A stretch of 64,000 nt of DNA from Luscinia megarhynchos (Eukaryota > Chordata > Aves > Passeriformes > Turdidae), in contig CM067566.1 of the NCBI GenBank assembly GCA_034336665.1, forward strand, positions 18,644,330-18,708,329, written 5' to 3'. The position numbers and the translations under genes are program-made. Each line of letters starts with the position of its first letter. Position 1 is the first letter of the stretch. A model generated the notes under the pieces. The model was not told the DNA's origin and did no database searches. It saw only the letters and a program-made list of their open reading frames with translations. Below, piece by piece: positions 41,401 through 54,400 of this stretch.

Positions 41401-42959
41401 AAAACTGGGGTTTTTGATTGAGTGGTCCCAACAGCTTAATGTGATTTTCGCTTGCATGCATGAAAAGCAAGTCATAAAATTACAGGAGGGAATGATGGAG
41501 AGAAAAATAAGGAAAGTTATGCTTGAGAGTAAATGAAATTAGTCAGAGCATTGTGATTCTAGAAGAAACTAAATGATGCCATAATTAGATCAAGCCAAAA
41601 CATTTCAGGAGAAAGGCTTTTAAACCCACAAAACTTATTGATTTATTATCTTAATGCATTTGATAAATAGCTTCAGAAAAGATAAAAGCAAACAACATGA
41701 TTCAACAAAGCAAACATATTTTATTCCCTCTCCCAAAATAAGAAAAATGTGATATTTAGCTTTACACCAAATGGAATTTTGAGATTAAACTTCTGCAATA
41801 AAAAAATCCAACCCAAACAAAGCATTTTATTTTAACTGACTGAAATGTTTAGGTTAAGCAAATACCATCACAGGGGGCAGACTAAAAAGAGATGTAAATT
41901 TATTATAAAGAACTGTAGTCATGTCCAGAGGTGGGATGTGGTAATTGTGACATTTATGTTTTTTCTTCTTCCCAGTCATTTGTGCCTCTGGGTTTACACT
42001 GAAAATAATGCAAGAAGAATGCATATATCAATATGGGCAAGTAAGTGAAAAAACCCAAGTTGTCTTAGGTCAAATGAATAGGACCAATATTGTGAGGATG
42101 TAATTTTTTTGTTAAAAATATTTCAGGGCATAGTCAGACATATGTGGATCAGAGTTCATATGATAAGATTAATACTGAAAACTGCAATATATCCAAAGTA
42201 TCTTTTTCCATAAACTTATTTTCATACAAATTTAAACTGTTATGGGAGATTTAAGCTCTTTAGTTTAAAGCTGTTAGTTTATACAAATTTTTCTGAAAAT
42301 CATGATTACACATTGCTAGGATGTGAAGCACTGACAATGTAGTCAGAAAGGTTTTCTCTATCTAAAGCAGATAGAAGATGTATCATAGTTCTACACATCT
42401 TAGAATTATAAGAACACAAATAAGAAGTGGATGGCTAACAGATCTTTGTTTGTTTGTTCAGAAAAAAAAAAGACTAAAATGTTATTCAGTGCTGGACTCA
42501 AAGTTATTGCTGCTCTGATTCAGCTATTAAAAAACCCACTTATCCACAATACAAGGTGACACAGTAATGCATTTATAATATTCTCTGCTACCATTATGCT
42601 ACCAAGTTTTGAATGCTAATAGGGCTATCTCTTGTTTGCTCAATACAATGTACGTGTCCTAGTTAATACTATGTGTAGTGGTTCTGTTGTATTTTCAAAT
42701 GCCACTTGTTAGTAATCAAAAAAGATTTCCTATTTATGTGCATTTTCTGGCAATTGCTGGTTTGGTTTTTGTGTTTTTGTTTTGCTTGTTTGCTTACTGA
42801 GAATTGATTTATTCAAAAGCTGTCATCTAAGTTCAGCCCTTGACCAGTTTGACTGATCTAAGTAGATCTAGTTGTTCCACATGTCACTTTAATCCCTGGT
42901 GAAGAAAATTTGCCTGACCAAAGAAGACAGTAGAAAATTTCAGTAACTTAGAGATGCCA
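38452..42959. other. Noncoding stretch, no gene seen
   Basis: Mostly AT-rich unique sequence. The 13-mer tcaaactgtacag occurs twice, at 39,367 and 39,398 (31 bp apart). A T-rich segment at 40,911-40,955 gives an artificial Phe/Leu-rich frame. No exon or known repeat was recognised. Confidence 0.6.
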
Positions 42960-43600
42960 AGTGAGCAACAAAAAAGCATATGAAATTCAGTGTTAATAAA
43001 TACAAACCTACTGGTACACTTTACAGCATTCTAAGTCAAGAGTATTGCTTGAAGAAAGGGAGAAAAATAATTATAAGCAGTTCAGTGCATAGCTACAGTC
43101 AGGAAAGCTAGCACAATTTTGGGACACGTGAAGGAGGGTGAAGAATAGTAAGAGATTATTATAATACTTTTGTGAATCCATAGTTGGAGTTCTTTCATAG
43201 CACTGTGTGCAGGGCTTTCCACCACATATCAGAGAGATATTAACTATCTATAAGGGGATTCAGAGAAGGACAATAGCAATTATAAGGAATCTGGAACATC
43301 TCTCATGAAAGATAACTAGGAGAGTTTTCCTTGGAAAGAAGATGAGTAAGTGAGGACACAATAAAATACACAGAATACTGAAAACTGTAGAAAGATTAAG
43401 AGCAATGTTTCCTTCTCTTTTATACTACAAGACAAAAGAGGCATTAATGAGAACATTTATTTACTTATATTTAGAATAATAGAGATGTAAGACAGGATGT
43501 AACCTTCCTTGCATAATTATGCAATAAATATCTTCACATAAAACCTGACCAGCATTAGGGCAACCTATTCCACAAGGACTTGGACCTTCAGAGAAAGAGA
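42960..43600 (+). mobile_element. Ancient CR1/L3-type LINE fragment (end of ORF2)
   Basis: Around 42,977 the sequence translates as HMKFSVNKYK, matching the conserved MKFNVDKCK block near the C-terminal end of the CR1 reverse-transcriptase region. Further on, 'gaatccatagttggagttc...actgtgtgcag' matches the usual 'ccatggt...cttgaatactgcgtgcag' segment (LEYC block). 'cagagaaggacaatagcaat' matches 'cagagaagggcaacaaaaat' (R-A-T-K block), and 'cttggaaagaagatgagtaag' matches 'cttggaaaagagacgacta'. Many stops and indels show a very old, dead copy. The right end is uncertain. Confidence 0.7.
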
Positions 43601-46600
43601 TCCACTTCCTGTACGGAAAACAGTCCAGGGATGTATGTAATAAAGATGGTAAATTGAAAGCTGATATTTTTTCCCACATGCATAAAGTATTTAAATGGGA
43701 GAACTATAGTGCAACAGAAAGTAGGACCAAACATTTAGCCAAACTAAAAAGAGTACGTTTATGCATGTTTATACTTTTATACAAAGTCCTTACAATTAAT
43801 TATAAAAACTTAGTAAACCATGGTATGTGTCATTTCAGATCTTATGTCTAATGATAGGACACCAGGATGAAACTTTGTGTAGATAATTTTCAGTCTGGAA
43901 TGATTGTACACTTTCCTGTGAAACAAATGTGTTGAATGCTCTTAAGAGCTCATTAAGACTTGATGGACCTTGGTGTGATCTAATATTTTGATTCAGATGT
44001 TTCTGTATTAGTAAATATGTTGCATCTAGCTCTGGTAAAGCAGAGTTGTTATGAAGCAAGATGCTGAGAAGCATAGAGTTTTGCATCATTAGAGAGCAAA
44101 ATTGCTTCAAACAGGCATTCCTGATGTTAAGGAATTTTAGCCAATGTGCAGTTGACTCTTGTATGGAGCTGTGAGTTGGGTTGCTTGGAGAGAGATGGTA
44201 GCTACAGGGCTTAAAGTGTTATTCAACATATTTTAACTGATTATAAAAAATGTTTTAGGCAGAACCAATTTTTACTCAGCGTCCATTTCAGAAAAAAGTA
44301 AAGTGAATTTTCACTTTGCTCCCTATTTTTGTTGTTAGTGTTAAAGTACCTTGACAAGTATATGCAAAAATATGTAGGGTCAGACCCTGGTATTAATTAT
44401 AAACAAGTCCCATTTCAAAGAAGTGGGATAAATGTATATGAGACATTTTAAAGGCCATTTGATACTATAGCATGCAATACTGTGAATGAAGAACTCTTGG
44501 CTGCTGAAAAACATGTTTGAGCTGTGTGGAAAGCTGATAAGTTGTTTCTTAAGAAATACAACACAGAATTTTGTTTTTTCATACATAACCTATTAAAATC
44601 TCACACTAACCATCTTCATGCTGAAAGTATGGATGTGCAAAAAATAATGCTGGGTAAGCTGGTGTGTGAACTTAGAATGTATTAAAACATGTGCACTGTG
44701 TTCAGTTTGATGACACAACTTGTTCACTTGTGTTCATTTATCTACCCTAGAGTACACATACAGGCATACTTTGTTTATATCAAGACTTGTCACAAATTCA
44801 GAAACTGGGTATTCAGATATGTATGAGAGAAAATTCCAATTAAATTTTTCCAATAACATTTTTGCATGTTCATGGATTAAATTTGAGGGCTTTGTTGATA
44901 GACAATATCTTTTGAAAAACAAATGCAGAACATTGTACACCTATTTTAGCTTTTTCAGCATATACAGAAAATACTCTGGGTTCAGTAATGCTATTCATGA
45001 CATCAAGAAATTCCATTTTCTCTGGTAACCAGGGTAAAATGAGCCAAAACGAGAGATGCTGTTTTAAGGAAAACAGGATGCAATTTCATCAGTGTTTCTG
45101 AGAACATTGGAACATGCAAAGCTGTGAAGAAAAAACTTAGCTTTCCAGCTGGCAGCCTATTGATTAAAAGAGCAGTTCACTAATGAGATAACTAGAAGAA
45201 ACCAACGCCAAAAAAGCCTGCACTACCAAATATGTTGACATTGTTTAACAATGAGCATGTTTCCACAGGAGCACCAGAACTTTGCTGGTTGAGGGAAAAT
45301 GGCTTAACCTTCACTTAATTTATTTTTTAGCCCTCTGTAATATATTATGCAGCTTCATAACTAGCATAGTATTTAGGCAGAGTCTTTAATCAAACCCAAT
45401 TACACTGTTTCTACAGAACTCCAAGTAGCTGTGTTTCAAAGCATTTGTATGCTACATCTGCAGGTAGTTGACTATTTCTTCTGGGCAAGAGGAGTGTAGG
45501 ATACTGCATAATTTGTGAGAAGTTAATTTCCATAGCAATGTAGAGAAATTTGACTTGTGAGTGGTGAGGCTACTCATACAATCCAGTTTTGCTCTATACT
45601 GTCTTTGGTTAGCTAGGAACTCTATCTCACCTTGACGGATGTTCTTTGCTCAATTGCCACAATTGCCATACCTCTGTTGAGTCTCACAGGGAATATGACA
45701 ACTTGAACAGAAGGCTTTGGAAGGCCTGTGAACTTACAGGGCTCTTTGTATCTGCATGCTTTCTTAAATTACTCTGTTTTTGTCTCTCTCTCTAGACTTC
45801 CCACTAAACATTGACAAAAAGATACTTTAGGCTTGCACATAGACAAACATATTCCCAAGTCTGCTGTAGCTCTGTTCTCTTGATTGTCCAAATTGTGAAA
45901 TAGGCAGCAAGCAGCTGGGGCTCTTGTGTGTCTGGATGTGACCAGAATGCCAGGACCTGGAGCTAGGAAATGCTGCTGGATGCTGAAGTTTAAGCATAGC
46001 CCATCCCACTCACCTGAGGCTAAATGTGCTCTGACACAATAAAACTCTCCATGACAGTGTAAGGCTTATGCAATCAGAAACTGAAGCTTGTAACTATGGG
46101 ATGATTTTCCTGTGTGGATTGCAAAATGATCCATCACCTCTGAGCTGGGATTGCAGCTGGACAGCCATGATAGAACTGTGCAGCTGAGCTGACTCTCTGT
46201 TGTCAAATGATCCAAAGTACATGCTGTATTGATTAATCATGTTTTCTCTAAGTGGACGGTATATTTCTGTGTCCTTTCCTCCCTAAAGTAAATAAATGGC
46301 AATATGCTTATATTTATACATTAAAAGTACTTTAAAATTGTATTAAATGAAGCACTTGTGTATATTGCCTTCTCTGGCAAGAAAGCAGATGCTAATCAGG
46401 TCACTTAATGCACTGAAGAGCATGATAAAAAATCTAAGTAGAATTTCTCTATGATTAACATAGAACAGGGTAATGGGCATAGCATTTGTGTCCAAGGATT
46501 TTAAGTGGCAAAGACAAAATGCTCAATTTTCATTTTCTGTGGAAGAAATCTAGCATTTTCATTTCCTTCTCACACATCAGTATTGTATTCTATGATAAAT

Positions 46601-49600
46601 ACAACAATGGGAAGATAATTATTCTAAGGGGTCAGTTTTTAAAAGGCTTTTGGGGGTAGGTGGAGGAGGGGCTTTTTAGCCATTTGAGAGATAAGTTATG
46701 TAAGAAAAAGCTAGAAATCTTTGTTGTTGATTTTAGTGTGCTCATGAGCTGGGATTAATGTTCTTTGTGCTTGCTGATGTAGACAAACACGCAGTAGTTC
46801 TAAATTTATACTGCATGTACTGGAATCAAGCTCGCCTTTTCATTTAAGTGCCATTATGAACAGGAGGAGTTTTTTATATCTAATGACTCCTAAAATGGCA
46901 CACACTGATGGGGGAGACTAGAAAAATAACAAGATAAATGAAGCAGATACTTAGCTACAGTCTATAGCAACTGTAAACATCAATTGTGTTGTTTGAGACC
47001 TAGCAGAGTTAACTTTTGTGAATTAGATATAGGGGATTTGTTTTAATGGCTCTATATGTGTAGATACAGACATATATATAGATTTGTGTATGTGACATTC
47101 ACCAGGCTTTGACTATTTCTTTTGCTCAGAGAGATTACAGAGCCTGCATTCAGAAAATTAAAAGGGACAGTTTTCAGGAATATGCAAAAACACTGGCAGA
47201 AACTGCTATGCCACAAAGCTGTGGTGATAATACTGTTTCAAAATGTGCACTAGCGGGGACACAGAGATAATTTACATAACTACTGCATCATCTTGTGCCT
47301 CTAAGAGGAACAGTTGTAGAATACAAAGCAGAGGCTTCTTATTAAGTGTTTTGGTGACAAGAAGGCAATATTTTATATTAGGTATGAGAAGGAAGCCTCT
47401 GGAAATTAGCTTGAGGTAAAGAACTTCCTTCTCATTTTAGTAATTTGAATAATGAAAAATCCTGTAACCAACTGAAAGCCCAACCTTTGGCCACAAGTAC
47501 TGTCTTTGAAAATGGCATGAAAGTATAGGTAATCACATAAATTTATATAGTGTTTCTGAGGTCGTGGTACTTTTTGTCATCATGTAAAGGAAATTCTTTG
47601 GAACTGTTATAAGAAAAATATTCCAAATGCCTGATTCATATTAATAAGACAGAAGAAAGAAATGTCCCTGTGCTAAATTCTCTTTTAATCCTCAGCATAT
47701 AAAACATGTTTACCTAAATTTAAATCAGGAATAACTGACTTGTGTTGAAATGCATATTACATAGATGGTCACCCTACCATTCTTGCCATCCAAGAAAGAA
47801 CATCTGTGAAATTGATGTAATGACAAAACAAACAGGCAAGAAATGTGAAATGCAGAAAGCAACATCTAGAGGATGTAGATGCTGTGTAGCCACCTAACTT
47901 TTGTAGCTGGTACTAAAGATCCTATTCTGAGTTTTTATTTAAAGTATGGCACATAAAAAAAGTAAAGCTGCTTACATAACCAGTACCTATCCCTTTTGCT
48001 TCCTTTCTGAAAGGACAAAGTAAGGGTTATAATAGCAGTGGGTTATGAGAGCTCTAGGGTCATATGAGCTTTATTTTGCCAAGGACAGGAGAGTCTAGAA
48101 CTCACATCCTGGGTGACTGTCATTGCACACTCATTTGGCTGCCTTTTAAAGTTAGCATGGCAAGGTGTGCTTCCTAGATATTCTGTGGTTCAGGACTGGA
48201 TGTGTCTCACATACTCTCCAGAGAGAGCTCTGAACAAGCCACTGGTTTTCAATAAGTGTCACAGTGCATTTACACTGCATGAAATACTGAAAGAAATGCT
48301 GTTGCTTAGTTGGCCTGAGTGTGCTATTTTATAGAAGATGTGATTATAAAAGAATTTGATGTTGTTACATGGGAAGCGGATATAAAAATATGAGATGTGT
48401 TTTCATTAAATATTAAATGTTTCAATTGCTGTAAACTGCATCTAACTATTAAAAAATATTATATCTTGCAGTGGCTTCAAACAATAGGATAATGGCCAAA
48501 GTTTTATTTCTTTATGACCCGAGAAGCTGTGAAGTCCATTGTAGTTCAGTTACATTTGTAATAGGACATATACTCAAGAAAAGTGAGTTTTGACAATGGT
48601 ATGATCACTTCTAGTAGTGTCTTTGCAGCAAGACTTACAGAGGGATTACTTCAAGTTAACATTAGTTTTGCTCAGTGAACTGAATTAATATTTGTGTTTG
48701 GAGTGTGTGAGTTGAGTTGCTGAAGTACTTCTCCCCGAGTCATACAGAAGACATCCAGATTGTATACTCCAAGATTCCTCTGTGACTGGAGCCAAAGTAT
48801 AGTACTTAATCCTCTCAAAGCATGCTCCTAAATCCAAAGCACTAATGCAGATGCATCCCTATTGCCCCCATCCAATACAGTAACTCTAATCAGGCTGACA
48901 TGGAAAAAAATACTTGCATGTGATCAAGGCTTGTTTAGGCACATCTCAGCTAGCTTCAGCTGCTCTTATTTGGTACCAAGGCAGAGAATCTTCCTTACAC
49001 AAGCACACCAGGGCCCTTTGCATTTAGGGAATCTGACTCTACTGAAGTCTGTATCACTTTACCTTAAAGGTTGGTACTTGAGAGAGATGTCACAGTACCT
49101 GTACAAACTGCAAAGGAACCTCTTACAGTGGCAGAATGACTTCACAGGTGTAGAAATGAAGAGTATTTGATTTAACCCCATAAAATGAAAAATTATGCAT
49201 TTGTTTCTGTACCTTTGTAAATTAGTGACTGAAACCAGAACTGGAGATGGTTTCTCTATCACTGCTGCTGGAATAAGATGTAGATTAGAATTTATACATT
49301 GCACCACATGAAACAAAAACTCCTAAGGATCCTGAAAACTAGCTGTGAGATGAAGTCTCTAGGGGGCAAATAATCACCTCATTGACAGTACTGAGCTGCA
49401 TTAATATGCACCAAAAGTGGTGCTAGCAGTTTCTGGAGAGCAAATGATGATATTTCTTTTTCTCACATCCTGCAGGAGTCTCTTCATTGACAAATAAAAT
49501 GGACCTTATTAAGCTGAGACATACCTCTTTGAACTAGAGCAACTATAGCATCATCTGCACATATTTCAATTTCCTCATTAGGAATATAAAAAAATAAAGT

Positions 49601-51094
49601 TGTTTTATTTTTAATGTTTTTTTCCTCTTATAACAAAACCCAAAATGATTATTTCTTCTGACTTCTTTTTTATTTTAGGGGGACAGAATGTAGGCATAGG
49701 CTTAAGGTTAGCTTGTTAGTAGGTTTTAAAATAAATAGCTTATCATGAAGGCATGTATTCATATACATATGCATATATATATACACATACATACAAATAT
49801 CTCTTTGTTTGAGGTTTTACTTTGGAAGATTCATTACTTTTGCTTTTTTATAGGAGGAAACATTAATCTTCATTGGGAAACCATGTATTATCCAGGTGTG
49901 GAAACAGAGTGGCTGTGCTATTTTTTGGGGTATATTTTAGAGACCACTTCAAGGTGAAATGCACAGAAAACAAGCTGTGTTATAGTGGTGTGGTTCAATG
50001 TTCACATGGCCTGAGCTCTTATTTACTGCTACTTCCTTCCTTCCAACTGCTTTTGAATCACTGTTGTGGCTCCCTTAGTGTTTTGCCTTGTTTCCATTGG
50101 CTCTTGACATGACTTTATGATGAAATGGAACCAAAAGGAAGATCAGAAGTGCATTGCTGTAGATGTTGCTGCGTGGAGCCAAAGCACAAAACTGTGGGGC
50201 TAGATAGAGAAGTATCCAAATGGCTTAGAAAGCTCTATTTTGTTATATATTCCTGAGAGAACAGGCATAACCGGGAACAAAGCCATTTGTAAGAGGGAAG
50301 GTTGTAAATATGGCAATATGTGGCTTTCCTGTACTCTAGTATGCAGAGCTTGGTTAACAAGAAAGGTCTGGAAGTCCATGCACTTCCATAAGTCTGTAAA
50401 TATAAAAATCACAATGATCAAGTGCAATACTATGCACAATGTAGACACTTCCATGAGTATTTACAGCCTATCTGGGAAAATTAGGAGAAGAGGAGGAAAG
50501 CTGTGGTAGAGTCCTCTCCCATGAGACTGGAAATGTCTGTCTGATGATGCTACAGGCCACCTGACCTAAAGCAGATGAGGATGGACAAAAGAAACTGGAG
50601 GTTGATGCCTGACCATCCTTATCTTTTTTGTGGGATTTTTACAGTCCAGACATATTCTGGAAGGGAAGCAATATGCAGTCAATTCAAGAAACTATTGCAC
50701 TGCATATTGGCTGCTTCCCAATGCAAATACTGGTGGGGGTCAGACAGTATAATGGGGTACATGACCTGCTCTTCACAGATCTCTGAGATCAGAGTCTGAA
50801 GGAAAGTTGGAAAGATGCAGAGCAGAGTTGGGACTCTGGTCTTCAGGAAACCAGATTTCAATCTCTTCTGGCAATTTCTTGCCCAAGATTCAAAATGTTA
50901 GGCAGAATTCCCACTGGAAGCTGCCATGAGGGAAAGAAAGTGCATAAGCAAAATCGTTGTTTTTCAAAGAAAACTTACTGAGAGTTCAAAAATTATCTCT
51001 CTTCCATTTGCACAGGAAGATGAGAAATTTTGGCAGAAGAGTCATTTGGCTGGCGGGGTGCTTCTGGATGAAAAGAAATACAAGAACACACAAG
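43601..51094. other. Long noncoding stretch, no gene seen
   Basis: About 7.5 kb of AT-rich DNA with only simple repeats (a short tctc run near 45,783-45,794 and the TA/CA tract at 49,761). Frames of 91-102 codons (43,835-44,110 minus; 44,720-45,028 and 48,862-49,170 plus) were inspected and resemble nothing known. The part from about 50,900 may include more of the CR1 copy that is clear from 51,095. Confidence 0.5.
49761..49800. repeat. Imperfect TA/CA dinucleotide tract
   Basis: Alternating purine-pyrimidine stretch (atatacatatgcatatat, then atacacatacatac). Short and interrupted. Confidence 0.85.
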
Positions 51095-51492
51095 AAGTGA
51101 AAACTAGGCAACAAAGGAGGAATACAAAGAGAATTGCTTGAGCATTTGGAGCAAAATCAGAAAGGCCAAAGCACAGCTGCAGATAGAAATACTGAGGCAC
51201 ATAAGGGGTAACGGGAGAATATGGTAGAATCAGTGGGATGCTCAGGGAAAATGTGGGTCCATCAATGAGTGTAGGAGAAACAGATGGTTCAGAAAAGGCT
51301 GAATGACTCCATGTCTTTTTTTGCCTCTGTCTTCACAAGCAAAATTTTCAGTACCAGAAAAGCTGGGGGTGGGGAGGACAGCAGGATAGAGGAGCAACAG
51401 GTTAGGAATTGCTTAGAGAAACTGAATGTATTCTAAACCTTGGACCATATTAGATTCACCTGAGGGCACTGAAAGGTTGGCTGAGGTGATGC
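51095..51492 (+). mobile_element. CR1 LINE ORF2 fragment, frameshifted
   Basis: At about 51,250 the plus strand reads ENVGPSMSVGETDGSEKAE and, after a shift of one frame, LNDSMSFFASVFTSK. Together these match the CR1 ORF2 linker before the RT domain, which typically carries ENVGP...EKAE followed by LNAFFASVFTSK. Upstream, 'aaatcagaaaggccaaagca' fits the RKAKAQLE block. Downstream, 'attcacctgagggcactgaa' and 'gttggctgaggtga' fit the IHPRALKELAEV block. Frameshifts and in-frame stops make it a dead fragment, apparently lacking the reverse-transcriptase core. It is separate from the 3' end at 24.3 kb. Confidence 0.8.
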
Positions 51493-54400
51493 AATTAGAT
51501 AAGGTTGCCGAATTTACTTCTGCTAATGATTTTCTGGCTTGTAAAGCTGTTGCCAGGAATGCTTGGATTGACACAGCCAAGGACAAGGCTGATAGTCCAT
51601 ATGAGAATAAATGGCCAATAACAAAATATTAGGCAAGCTCTGTAACTTAGGTGAGGGGTTTCCAGGGAAGAAATAATTGCACATTGCAGAATGTGAGAAA
51701 TAAATGCATCCTGAAAAGCCATGTATACTGCCATAAAATAGAAAAAAAGTTTTGTTTATTTGTGCCTAGCCTATTAAATTTAAAGGATGAGCTTTGTGCT
51801 GAATATTCTCATGAGGCTGGCAGTTAAATGCTTTCTCAGTAACTATGCCTCCATGAATAAAGTGTTAGGAATTTCTATTTTGGGTTTTCTGTAGACCAGC
51901 AAAAACACTCGTGTAGGGCAGTAGCTAAATACTCATAAGAGATTATTATTATTTTCTTTACAAGAAAGCATTTTTTTTCCTGAAATCATCACTGAAACTT
52001 GGTCTAGGAATCTATCTAGTCAGGTGTCTTTATTTTAAAGTGCTTTTGACTCATGCCTTAATATTGGTGTCTTTGAGTTATTTTTGAAAATCTAGACTAT
52101 AATGCTAATGCAACCAGCTTCAGGGTGCGGGGTACATATCTTGTCTATTTTCTGGATTATTGGATCCTGCCTGACATACATCTTGGCAGGAGTGCAGAAA
52201 TGCCTCCAACAGTGTATTCATGATTTTAACTGAATGACCTGCTATCAGCTGTTTGGCTTGACCATGTGCCCATTACTCTTTCATAGATATCGATCTAACT
52301 TAGTGCTAATGGATTTTGATTGTGCAAACACCTGGGGATTCTCAGATTTGGACTAGAATAAGAGCATTTATGCATGAAGAAAAATACCTGCTGTTCACTA
52401 TTTATTGAATCAGCCAGAGAACATAAGAAACAAACAAAAAAAAGTGAAGTAGTTGACCAATTACACTCTGCAGATAGAGTGAAATTGGATTTCCCTGGCT
52501 GATAAAGAAAAATTGTAATTAAAATTATTAGAAATATGATAAAAGTATATGCCAAAAAGGCCACATTTACTGACTTTGATTGTTAGGTTCTCTTTGCTAG
52601 ATTTTGGCTGGCTAGGAATATTGATATTATGTCCTCCAGGTAGTAGGCATGGTGCTATTTCCTTCAATCTCAAGAATAAAGAATATATAAATTTGTTTTT
52701 AGGAGTACAGAACATGTTCCATATCAGATAATAATTTTCCTGTAGGTAAAATTAAATGTCAAACTGGAACAAGTTTCTGAAACAAACATCTCTATTTTCC
52801 TCATTTCTCTAAATATTTTTCTGAAAGGCTGTCCATGCTGGTGTTCAGCATGGCAATGCTTATAGTGATTTCCCTATTTTGTCGTGGAGCGAATGAAGGG
52901 AGAGACAAGAGGTTTATTAGAGTGTAAGAGATAAAAGTGAGGATAGCAAAGCAGAGAGAAAGTCTTCTGAAGGAAAGTCTCAGCATCATTCAGGTGATGG
53001 GTGTCGCTCTCCTGTCCACCCTTTTGTCACTCTCTCTTTCCTTCACATTTCAAGATATCCTTTGCAATCCCATCTGTTCTTGTGTTGACTCCTTTGCTTC
53101 CAGCTATGTGTCTTCCCTGGCTGCATGGAGGGGACTGTACGAGGCCCAGACTGTATTCTAGTTACTTACTTTAGGGTTAACAAACATTTTTCCACCTAAA
53201 CTTACACAGGGCTCACCAATTCAATCAATATCCTAGTAGATAGAAAGAAACTAAGATACAACAAGAAAAGGTCTATCTAGTTACAAAACCACAGCTGGAG
53301 GAATCTGGGTTACAACCTAATAGCTAGTATTTCCCCTCCAGGCTTGGGATACAAATACATTTTGCCTCTCCTCTAAGACAATTCCATGACCATTAGGAAA
53401 TCCCTACGCAGCTCTCATGGTTGTGTTGGTACTTCTGTTTTTGTAGCTGCTTAGTGAACCCAGGTAGGGCACTGACCCACCTTGCATGCAGACCAAAATC
53501 TGTGTATTGAAGGCTTCCCCTTCTGCATCAAGTAAAGCCCTGCAGATCCGTAGTCCAGTGAAGAAGAAAAGAGGTATGGGAGTGAGAACCTGGTGGTGTG
53601 GGAGAAGGGATTCAGGTTTCACTTTAACATCCATTATGACCTCAGCCCTTCTGGATCTAGTTTTTGTCTGTTTGTTCCATTTTAGTTATATTATAAATCT
53701 GTGTCTACTAGCAGCACTCTGAAGCTAATACAGTACAACTAAATATTTCTAATTAATCAGTGTCTAAAACATAACTAGAATATTAAAAAACTCAAAAAAC
53801 CCCAACACACAAGTGATAGATTAATCAAAAATCTTGGTGAACTCTTGACACCTGTGCAGATATTTTTGTGCAGCTCAAAGGACATTTCAACTATTTTGTG
53901 AAATACACGTGGGTCCTCCTGTCTGCTGCTTTTGCTATAGCAACTTGATAATACTTGCTGGTGAATTTTTCAGCATCTTGATAGCTGTTAGTTATAGTTT
54001 CTTTTATTAAACTTGTAAGTACAATTAGTGGCTCACTAACTCTTGGCATAGAGTATACGTTATATTTTAGAATGTCTTCTTTTCTTGCCTTCCTAAAGGA
54101 CTGAATTAATAGCTTAGTGATACAAAATGCTTCCTGAGTTTTATCCATCATAAACGGAGCATTAGTCAGGTAATCTGTAACTAAGATCAGTTAACAGATT
54201 TATTAACTTGCAGACACCTGACTGAGAAAAATGACTGGACTGTAGAAATATGATCACTCAGCTTACTATTTTGAGGCTCTAATGGTATGTCTTAACTTCA
54301 AGTATCAAGGACAGAATCAGCATGTTTAGTAGATTTTTTTTGCTCAATTTTCTCATTTTTACTTGACATTGCTTCTTTTTTTATAGTCAAGATGATCTTG

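Noticed and set aside
52801..52989. 62-codon minus-strand frame resembling a type II membrane anchor
   Set aside because: It is short and matches no glycosyltransferase or other family I know, and it overlaps the possible LTR end.
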